Below are positions 1 to 5,221 of a DNA stretch of 7,450 bases, one piece after another; the first letter of the stretch is position 1; every line of letters begins with the position of its first letter. The notes beneath the pieces are model-generated. The model was not told the origin of the DNA. It did no database searches and worked only from the letters and a program-made list of their open reading frames with translations. The position numbers were made by a program, and so were the translations under genes. The stretch is from Sphaerochaeta sp. UBA5849 (lineage in GTDB: Bacteria > Spirochaetota > Spirochaetia > Sphaerochaetales > Sphaerochaetaceae): NCBI GenBank assembly GCA_002432715.1, contig DJGJ01000075.1, forward strand, positions 1 through 7,450, in the 5' to 3' direction.

Positions 1-23
1 AATTGCTCATACCGAGCGCACTG

Positions 24-52
24 AAAGACCCCGGAGAGATATCCCCGAGGTC
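24..52 (-). terminator. Intrinsic terminator of the FMN_bind lipoprotein gene
   Basis: Read on the minus strand, an 11-bp stem (GACCTCGGGGA pairing with TCTCCGGGGTC) closes a four-base loop and is followed by a short T run. Two of its pairs are G-U wobbles that form only in minus-strand RNA; the plus-strand RNA would have mismatches there. The hairpin therefore belongs to the leftward transcript, and it begins about 23 bases past the lipoprotein stop codon. The T run is only three bases, so efficiency is uncertain. Confidence 0.6.
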
Positions 53-75
53 CTGAAACAGTGCTTCTTCTACGG

Positions 76-1356
76 TCAGTACTTCTTCACACCATTGGCG
101 AGAGCCTTCTCAACCAAGGCATAGAAGTCGTTTACGTGTATGCTGGCACCGGCGATGTCATCGGTATGACCGGCCTCGTCCTTGTAGGTGATCTTCTTGG
201 GATCCTGCGTTGCGAGGAGGTGGTTCTGAACCGCCACTGCCTGCTCATGCCACTCCTTGCCGATTGCGCTGGCCTTGATCATGCCGTAGCCGCCATCAGC
301 TGCAACTACCTGCTTGTCGCGGTTGTCCTTGTCCACTGCACTCCAGTAAACATTGACAAGGTTGCCGTTGCTCACCAACAATGAGACGAATCCCTTCCAA
401 CCGGAAGAACCAAACGCTTCCTCGGTTGCATAGTAGCCGCCGTTGGCAAACGGACCGAGTCCGACAGGACCGTTGTCCAGGGCTTTCTTGACAAGATCGA
501 AGAGGGAGTTCACATGCACCGAGACACCTGCGATGTCATCGGTATGCCCTTCACTATCCTTGTAGGTGATCGCATCCAGGTCCTGTGTCTTGATCAGGTA
601 CTCCTCGGCCTTCTGAGCTTGTACATACCACTCATCCTGAGCCTTGCCAAACTTCACCATGTTGTACTTTCCAGCCTTGTCGAAGGCCTTCTTGTCATCC
701 CCGTAGCGGTTTACTGCACTCCAGTTGACAGCTGCAATGCGGCCGTTGAGAACGGTCAAGGAGACGTACTCCTTCCAACCCGAGGAGGGGTAGGCAGCAT
801 CGATTGCAAAGTATGCACCATCGGCATACGGGCCGCGGCCGACAGGACCGGCTGCGAGGGCCTTGGCTGCAAGGTCAAAGAAAGCGTTCACATGTATAGA
901 GACACCTGCGATGTCATCAGTATGCCCTTCACTATCCTTGTAGCTGATCGCTGCAGGATCCTGGGTCTTGAGCAGGTATGCTTCCGCTCTCTCTGCCTGC
1001 TGGTACCACTCGGCCTGGGCATTGCCGAACTTGACCATGTTGTACTTTCCAGCCTTGTCGTAGGTCTTCTTGTCAGCACCACCGGCAATGTTTACTGCGT
1101 TCCAGTCTGCATTGACAATCTTCCCACCGGAGACGGTCAAGGTGACGGTTTCCTTCCAGCCTGAAGAGGCGAAGGCATCATCGGCGGCAAAATAGATGCC
1201 GTCGGCATACTTTGCAGCAACGGGAGCCGAAGCGGCCGGAGCAGCGGCGGCAGGGGCCGCTTCTGTGGTTTTCGCTTCAGACTTTGAGCAGCCGGTGAAG
1301 ACGAACAGAGAGATTAAAACAACAGCTGCAAGTACAGCCAACACGTTCTTTCTCAT
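76..1356 (-). CDS. Lipoprotein with three tandem FMN_bind-like domains
   Basis: This is a predicted 426-residue exported lipoprotein. Residues 1-23 are a lipoprotein signal peptide: MRKN, then a hydrophobic stretch, then lipobox FTGC with Cys23 as the lipidation site. An Ala/Pro/Ser-rich linker covers about residues 24-48. Three homologous domains of about 126 residues follow (about 50-176, 177-302, 303-426). Each opens with an aromatic-A-(D/N)-G-x-Y-(F/Y)-A motif and S-S-G-W-K, and ends with H-T-D-D-I-A-G-(V/A)-S-(I/V)-H-V-N. In FMN_bind domains the equivalent end motif, DxxSGA(T/S), is where ApbE attaches FMN through the Thr/Ser. Here it is degenerate (AGVS, AGVS, AGAS; candidate serines 153, 279, 405), so covalent flavin is plausible but unproven. 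The family also includes the Listeria electron-transfer lipoprotein PplA, which has two such domains. The start at 1356 is chosen because AGGAG at 1366-1370 lies 9 bases upstream; an ATG at 1362 would have only 3 bases and adds just Met-Ile. The gene is divergent from the NADH dehydrogenase operon. A purely structural antigen-type lipoprotein is the alternative. Confidence 0.88.
   Translation of the reverse strand: MRKNVLAVLAAVVLISLFVFTGCSKSEAKTTEAAPAAAAPAASAPVAAKYADGIYFAADDAFASSGWKETVTLTVSGGKIVNADWNAVNIAGGADKKTYDKAGKYNMVKFGNAQAEWYQQAERAEAYLLKTQDPAAISYKDSEGHTDDIAGVSIHVNAFFDLAAKALAAGPVGRGPYADGAYFAIDAAYPSSGWKEYVSLTVLNGRIAAVNWSAVNRYGDDKKAFDKAGKYNMVKFGKAQDEWYVQAQKAEEYLIKTQDLDAITYKDSEGHTDDIAGVSVHVNSLFDLVKKALDNGPVGLGPFANGGYYATEEAFGSSGWKGFVSLLVSNGNLVNVYWSAVDKDNRDKQVVAADGGYGMIKASAIGKEWHEQAVAVQNHLLATQDPKKITYKDEAGHTDDIAGASIHVNDFYALVEKALANGVKKY
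79..1209 (-). repeat. Three in-gene tandem repeats of about 378 bp (FMN_bind-like domains)
   Basis: Three domain-length repeats encode the mature part of the lipoprotein: about 829-1209 (repeat 1), 451-828 (repeat 2) and 79-450 (repeat 3). Repeats 1 and 2 are very close at DNA level: 521-573 and 899-951 differ at only two of 53 bases, with an offset of exactly 378 bases (126 codons). Repeat 3 is more diverged, which points to an older duplication followed by a recent duplication or gene conversion of repeats 1 and 2. Confidence 0.85.
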
Positions 1357-1396
1357 GATCATTAACTCCTAGATAAATTCAACGTTTGTAGATATA

Positions 1397-1426
1397 ATCA
1401 TACACAGAACTGTTACAGTTTTGCAA
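1397..1426 (-). promoter_or_regulatory. Candidate promoter of the lipoprotein gene
   Basis: On the minus strand, TTGCAA (1421-1426) and TATGAT (1397-1402) are separated by 18 bases and match the -35 and -10 consensus at 4/6 and 5/6. Transcription would start about 30 bases before the gene's ribosome-binding site. The region is AT-rich, so chance matches are possible. The palindrome exactly filling part of the spacer supports a regulatory role. Confidence 0.45.
1408..1420. promoter_or_regulatory. 13-bp perfect palindrome in the lipoprotein promoter spacer, candidate operator
   Basis: AACTGTTACAGTT is two 6-base arms (AACTGT and ACAGTT) around one central base. It lies wholly between the candidate -35 and -10 of the lipoprotein gene, where a bound dimeric repressor would block RNA polymerase. 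The binding protein cannot be named from this window. Confidence 0.4.
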
Positions 1427-1572
1427 TATCGTCCTAAAATTATCAATATCCAGTAGCAATAACAAAATATTCTTGATAAGTGATTATGCTGCAAAGAGTT
1501 CCATAGTGTAGTAATCCGATTGCTTTACTTAGATATAAAAATATCGATAGATAATTTTTTTAATATTTCAGT

Positions 1573-1600
1573 AATAAATCGTTCCCTACAGAGATTTATT
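1573..1600. repeat. 8-bp inverted repeat in the intergenic region
   Basis: AATAAATC (1573-1580) and GATTTATT (1593-1600) are perfect inverted copies separated by 12 bases. The arms are AT-rich and would make a weak RNA hairpin, so a protein-binding site is more likely than a terminator. It lies about 75 bases upstream of the candidate rightward promoter. In such AT-rich sequence it could be chance. Confidence 0.3.
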
Positions 1601-1674
1601 CGATTTTTCCACACAGACAGTATGGTGTTATTGTAAAAAATATGAAAAACTATATTCGATAAAAAATGACACAA

Positions 1675-1704
1675 TTGCATAAATTCCTACTTCTGTGCTA
1701 GAGT
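1675..1704 (+). promoter_or_regulatory. Candidate promoter of the NADH dehydrogenase operon
   Basis: TTGCAT (1675-1680) and TAGAGT (1699-1704) are separated by 18 bases and each match the consensus at 4/6. This would give an untranslated leader of about 115 bases before the start codon at 1827. A second weak candidate is TTGCAT at 1759-1764 with CATATA at 1782-1787. Neither is strong; mapping of the 5' end would be needed to choose. Confidence 0.3.
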
Positions 1705-1826
1705 GTTTTTCTGCCAACGCAGTAAGGTTCAGTGACTATACATCCGCAAAGAACCTTGTTGCATTGCTATACCAAGTTTACCATATAGCAAACCCTCTTC
1801 AACGTGGGTCAATCAAGGAAGGAACC

Positions 1827-3911
1827 ATGGACAAGAAACAGATTGTGGTATTAGGCGGGGGATACGCCGGAGTACACGCTGCAAAAACTTTGCACAAAGC
1901 ATTCAAGAAGCATCAAGACAAGGTCGAAATAACCTTGATTGACAAGAACCGCCACCACATTCTCATGACTGAGCTGCATGAAGTTGCCGGCAACCGTGTC
2001 GAAGAGGATTCTGTCAAGATTTCCTTCGACAGAATTTTCTCCGGCAAAATGGTCAATGTCGTACAGGATACCATTGTAGACATCGATTTCAAGAACCAAC
2101 GCCTCAAGGGCGAGCGGGCCAGCTATGCATACGACCAGCTGATCATTGGAACAGGAGCCACAACGGCAGACTTCAACATCCCCGGTGTCAAGGAGCATGC
2201 CTTTTACCTGTGGAGCCTTGATGATGCACTTCGCATCCGTTGCCACATTGAGCAAATCGTCAAGGAGGCCAGTCGCGAAGCCGATGCCGGGAAGCGCAAG
2301 CAGATGCTTACCTTCGTCGTTGCCGGAGGTGGTTTCACCGGCATCGAGCTGGTGGGTGAATTGATTGAATGGCTGCCGATTCTTTGCGAGGAAAACGGTA
2401 TCGACTTCAAGAAGGAAGGCAGGCTCATCAGTGTCGAGGCATTGGGAAGCATCCTGAACATGCTCCCGGAGAAGCCCAGGGCAAAGGCTGTCAAGTATTT
2501 GGAGAAGAAAGGCGTTGAGATCAAGCTCAACTCCCTGATCACCCAGGTCGATGCTGACGGATTCACCACCAAAAACGGCGAAGTGATCAAAACCAAGACC
2601 CTGGTCTGGACCTGCGGTGTCCGAGGCACGGAATTTTGCGAGAAGCTTCCGCTTACCGACGGCAAGATCGGCAGGAAACTCGTCAATGAGTACATGCAGA
2701 GCCCCGACTACCAAAACGTCTATCTTGTCGGAGACGGCATGTGGTTCCTGGAAAACAACCGGGCGGTTCCCCAGATAGTGGAAGCTGCCGAGCAAACCGC
2801 CAAAACAGCTGCCGACGGCGTCATCTATGCCATAAAAAGCGAACTCGGCTTGAAAGCCGAGCACCCCAAGCCGTTCAAGTCGAACTTCCACGGCTACATG
2901 GTCTCCATCGGCGGAAGATATGCAGTCAGTCATACTGCCGGCATGTCCCTCTCCGGCTTCTTTGCCATGGCCCTCAAGCATCTGGTAAACATCTATTACC
3001 AGAGCGGAGTGTGCGGCGTAAACGGTGCATGGGCGTACATCAAGCATGAAATCTTGGAAATAAAACACGGACGATCCCTGATAGGCGGTCTGGCCGTTTA
3101 CAAGGTTCCCTCCTACTGGACCACCTTCCTTCGAATGTTTCTGGGCGTGATGTGGCTCATTGAAGGCTTCGGAAAGATCAAGAATGGCTGGCTTACCGAT
3201 ACAACCGGCAGCAAGGTCTATTGGGGTGCTCCTGCAGAAGGGGCGGCCGATGCATGGGCTTCTGCCAGCCAGAGTGTTACTGAGACGGTCGCATCAGCCA
3301 GCCAGGCGGTTGCCGATAGTGTGGCTGCGGTCAGCCAGACTGTTGCCCCACAGGCTGTGGCTTCGGCCAGTCAGCCGGCGATTGAGGCGACATCCTCCGC
3401 TACGCAATGGGTTGTAGATACTGCTGCTTCTGCAAGCCAGACAGTGGTGGATACAGTGGCATCGGTCAGTCAATCGATAGCTGAGAGTGGTGTAGTAGAG
3501 CAGTTTGCACCTCCCCTGCTCTCCCAGCCTTTGGCAATCTTCACCTGGATCAATGAAACCTTCGTAGCGCAGGCTCCCTATCTGTTCCAGCTGATGATCG
3601 TACTGGCAGAAGTCGGCATCGGACTCGCACTCTTTGCCGGTCTTTTCACCTTCCCTGCCGCCATCGTATCGCTGGGACTCTCGATCATGTTCCTCATCGG
3701 AGCAATGGCTGGCAAGGAAATCCTTTGGTACATGGCAGTATCGATTGTCATGCTCGGAGGAGCCGGCAAGGCTTTCGGTTTGGATTACTGGGTGATGCCC
3801 TACCTGAAGAAATTGTGGAACAAGACACCGCTCGCCAAGAAAACCTACTTCTATCTCGATGAACCAAAGTTCACCAAGAGACAGATGGAACAAAAGTTGG
3901 GGAAAAAGTAG
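1827..3911 (+). CDS. ndh: Type II NADH dehydrogenase (NDH-2) fused to a DoxX-like four-helix membrane domain
   Basis: This is a 694-residue flavoprotein predicted to oxidise NADH and reduce a membrane quinone without pumping protons. The first FAD fold has GGGYAG (10-15) and Asp39 at the end of the second strand. The NADH fold has VVAGGGFTG (164-172) with acidic Glu204, which favours NADH over NADPH. VYLVGDG (298-304) is the C-terminal FAD motif. The helix around A320-A321-E322-Q323 corresponds to the NDH-2 quinone-site AQxAxQ motif, with Glu replacing its first Gln. WTCGVRG (261-267) has Cys where Ala is usual. Classical NDH-2 proteins are about 400-450 residues; here about 250 more follow. 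They contain hydrophobic segments at about 430-449, 585-606, 610-628 and 631-650, with a Ser/Ala/Gln-rich repeat (479-555) between the first and second, and a Lys-rich tail. The layout resembles DoxX-type four-helix proteins, with both termini cytoplasmic and the repeat loop outside. The start at 1827 is supported by AAGGAAGG at 1815-1822 and by homology beginning at MDKKQIVVLGGG. The gene heads a three-gene operon. Listeria Ndh2 also carries an extra C-terminal membrane domain. Confidence 0.9.
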   Translation: MDKKQIVVLGGGYAGVHAAKTLHKAFKKHQDKVEITLIDKNRHHILMTELHEVAGNRVEEDSVKISFDRIFSGKMVNVVQDTIVDIDFKNQRLKGERASYAYDQLIIGTGATTADFNIPGVKEHAFYLWSLDDALRIRCHIEQIVKEASREADAGKRKQMLTFVVAGGGFTGIELVGELIEWLPILCEENGIDFKKEGRLISVEALGSILNMLPEKPRAKAVKYLEKKGVEIKLNSLITQVDADGFTTKNGEVIKTKTLVWTCGVRGTEFCEKLPLTDGKIGRKLVNEYMQSPDYQNVYLVGDGMWFLENNRAVPQIVEAAEQTAKTAADGVIYAIKSELGLKAEHPKPFKSNFHGYMVSIGGRYAVSHTAGMSLSGFFAMALKHLVNIYYQSGVCGVNGAWAYIKHEILEIKHGRSLIGGLAVYKVPSYWTTFLRMFLGVMWLIEGFGKIKNGWLTDTTGSKVYWGAPAEGAADAWASASQSVTETVASASQAVADSVAAVSQTVAPQAVASASQPAIEATSSATQWVVDTAASASQTVVDTVASVSQSIAESGVVEQFAPPLLSQPLAIFTWINETFVAQAPYLFQLMIVLAEVGIGLALFAGLFTFPAAIVSLGLSIMFLIGAMAGKEILWYMAVSIVMLGGAGKAFGLDYWVMPYLKKLWNKTPLAKKTYFYLDEPKFTKRQMEQKLGKK
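3261..3491 (+). repeat. Seven-copy 11-residue repeat (SASQxVxxxVA) inside the NADH dehydrogenase
   Basis: Residues 479-555 divide into seven near-regular units: SASQSVTETVA, SASQAVADSVA, AVSQTVAPQAVA (one residue longer), SASQPAIEATS, SATQWVVDTAA, SASQTVVDTVA and SVSQSIAESG. The Ser-x-(Ser/Thr)-Gln core recurs every 11 residues with Val/Ile/Ala at fixed positions. This is a hendecad pattern, compatible with an amphipathic helix or a right-handed coiled coil. It sits between the first and second predicted membrane helices and is predicted to face the extracytoplasmic side. Confidence 0.85.
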
Positions 3912-3917
3912 GAAGTC

Positions 3918-4904
3918 ATGACCGATTTCTGGAATGACGAGCCCCACCTCAAGGAAAAGCTTGAAACCGTGAGCAGTACCATCGAGAATACGGTGGCCAC
4001 TGCTCACGGCTTCATCCGCCCGATTTTGCTCGAACATGTACAATCGGTGGGAAAAATGCTTCGACCCACGCTTGTCTTGATCACCAGCGCACTTGGCGAG
4101 CGCTCCGTCACTGATGATGCCATCAGGGTCGCATCGGTCATTGAACTGATCCATCTGGCTTCCTTGGTTCATGATGACATTATCGACTCCGCCGCCACAC
4201 GCAGGGGAAAATCCACCATGTATGCAAAACTTGGAGCCAAGCAGGCTGTTCTGGCCGGTGACTTCCTGTTGGCAAAAGCCCTGTTGTTGACCAGCGGAAA
4301 AGAGCGGGGAATGGATAGCAGAGTAGTCTCTGCCGCCCTGTCGCGGTTGTGTGAAAGTGAGCTTGAACAGGATGCCGGCCAAGGTGATTTCTTCATCCCA
4401 CGACACGCATACCTGCGCCGCATAGCTGGAAAGACAGCCAGCCTGTTCGCCCTCAGTTGTTATGCAGGGGTCGCCTTGCAGGAAGCCGAACCGCTGAAGC
4501 TGATGCTGTGTCATAGAATCGGATACTGCATGGGAATGGCCTTCCAGATCCAGGACGATATTCTCGATTATACGGGTAACTCTTCCAAGCTTGGCAAGAA
4601 CACAGGCAACGACCTGAAGTGCGGCATCCCCACGCTGCCGCTCATATATGCCTTGGAACAGGAACAGATGGATGGCACCACAGAATTACGGGATTTGTTG
4701 CAAAGCTCAAAGACTCCTTTGAAACAGAAAACCGTCGACCGGGCGCTGCATTTGGTAGCCTCACTGGATGGTGTACAAAAAGCCCAAATTCTTGCAGAAT
4801 CATACAAGATGCGAGCGCTTTCCGATATGAAGCGTCTTGGGCATCCGCAGGTTGAGAGACAGCTTGGCAATCTCTTAGCCAAACTTTCGAAGCGCTCTGT
4901 ATAG
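3918..4904 (+). CDS. Polyprenyl diphosphate synthase (medium/long chain)
   Basis: This 328-residue trans-isoprenyl diphosphate synthase condenses isopentenyl diphosphate onto an allylic primer to build a polyprenyl chain, usually the side chain of a quinone. GKMLRP (45-50) binds isopentenyl diphosphate. The first aspartate-rich motif is DDIID (86-90), followed by the conserved Arg pair of TRRG. KTASLF (172-177) and the second motif DDILD (213-217) follow, then GNDLKCGIPTLPLIYAL (230-246), typical of the heptaprenyl/octaprenyl-type branch. Residues four and five places before the first motif are Ser82 and Ala81. Aromatic residues there stop the chain at C15-C20, so their absence favours a longer product. 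The start is 6 bases after the dehydrogenase stop codon, with GGAAG (3911-3915) overlapping that stop, so translation is probably coupled. Next to an NDH-2, a quinone side chain is the likeliest use, as for DmkB of Listeria. Undecaprenyl-type carrier synthesis is less likely because that normally uses a cis-type enzyme. Confidence 0.92.
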   Translation: MTDFWNDEPHLKEKLETVSSTIENTVATAHGFIRPILLEHVQSVGKMLRPTLVLITSALGERSVTDDAIRVASVIELIHLASLVHDDIIDSAATRRGKSTMYAKLGAKQAVLAGDFLLAKALLLTSGKERGMDSRVVSAALSRLCESELEQDAGQGDFFIPRHAYLRRIAGKTASLFALSCYAGVALQEAEPLKLMLCHRIGYCMGMAFQIQDDILDYTGNSSKLGKNTGNDLKCGIPTLPLIYALEQEQMDGTTELRDLLQSSKTPLKQKTVDRALHLVASLDGVQKAQILAESYKMRALSDMKRLGHPQVERQLGNLLAKLSKRSV

Positions 4905-4912
4905 GGATTAGC

Positions 4913-5197
4913 ATGAACACACTATTGAATGAACACGATTCGGACATTACAGGAGAGCAGCATGCTTTCCATGAGGCGTATGATACCACACTGCATTATC
5001 TAGAGACCAGGCAGAGAATCACTGCTCAGAACATAATCGACATCGAAGGGGAATTACACCACCTTACCATCTATGAAGGCCAGGATTGGGGTGGCAGGGG
5101 TGTGTTGAAAAATGCAGAAATCCAAGGGCAAATCCACGCCTACCTGGCATTCATCAACCAGCTTAAGAAAGAGCAAGGGCTGCAAGAAGAGCAATGA
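4913..5197 (+). CDS. Unrecognised 94-residue protein, third gene of the dehydrogenase operon
   Basis: I do not recognise this family. The start is 8 bases after the prenyl synthase stop codon, with a weak AGGGA (4903-4907) as ribosome-binding site, so it is probably co-transcribed. There is no signal peptide or membrane segment; the protein should be cytosolic, soluble and acidic. Two likely helical stretches, about 14-50 (with scattered His: H18, H20, H28, H49, H50) and 64-90, flank a turn containing D-W-G-G-R-G (58-63). It has no cysteine. The family could be a small partner of one of the two enzymes, but nothing in the sequence proves this. Real coding status rests on the tight operon spacing and the absence of a better frame. 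Confidence 0.7.
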   Translation: MNTLLNEHDSDITGEQHAFHEAYDTTLHYLETRQRITAQNIIDIEGELHHLTIYEGQDWGGRGVLKNAEIQGQIHAYLAFINQLKKEQGLQEEQ

Positions 5198-5221
5198 GCA
5201 CTCCTATAGCCTTCTGCATGG

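Larger units (their letters stand above)
1357..1826. other. AT-rich divergent intergenic regulatory region
   Basis: This 470-base stretch separates two divergent genes and shows no convincing coding sequence. An open frame runs into the NADH dehydrogenase gene from 1695, but that part has no ribosome-binding site and does not resemble the enzyme family. The region holds the candidate promoter and palindrome for the lipoprotein gene (1397-1426), an inverted repeat (1573-1600), a candidate rightward promoter (1675-1704) and the dehydrogenase ribosome-binding site (1815-1822). The middle, about 1430-1680, is strongly AT-rich with A and T runs. I saw no recognisable riboswitch. Confidence 0.7.

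Noticed and set aside
521..951. Regularly spaced repeats that might suggest a CRISPR array or mobile element
   Set aside because: The spacing is an exact multiple of three inside an open frame and matches protein domain repeats; there are no short repeat-spacer units or transposase genes.
514..1164. Open frame of 216 codons on the plus strand
   Set aside because: It is antisense to the lipoprotein gene, its own internal repeats mirror the lipoprotein repeats, and it lacks a ribosome-binding site and any recognisable domain.
1695..1826. N-terminal extension of 44 residues on the NADH dehydrogenase
   Set aside because: There is no ribosome-binding site at 1695, the residues do not look like an NDH-2 N-terminus or a signal peptide, and a good ribosome-binding site precedes the ATG at 1827.
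1357..1826. FMN riboswitch or other structured leader RNA
   Set aside because: No conserved riboswitch core or GC-rich multi-stem structure is visible; the region is AT-rich with only short inverted repeats.
1851..3068. Open frame of 405 codons on the minus strand
   Set aside because: It lies antisense within the NADH dehydrogenase gene, whose FAD and NADH motifs are unmistakable. The frame is open because of codon bias.
3294..4514. Open frame of 406 codons on the minus strand
   Set aside because: It spans the opposite strand of the dehydrogenase and prenyl synthase genes, crosses their junction, and encodes no known motif.
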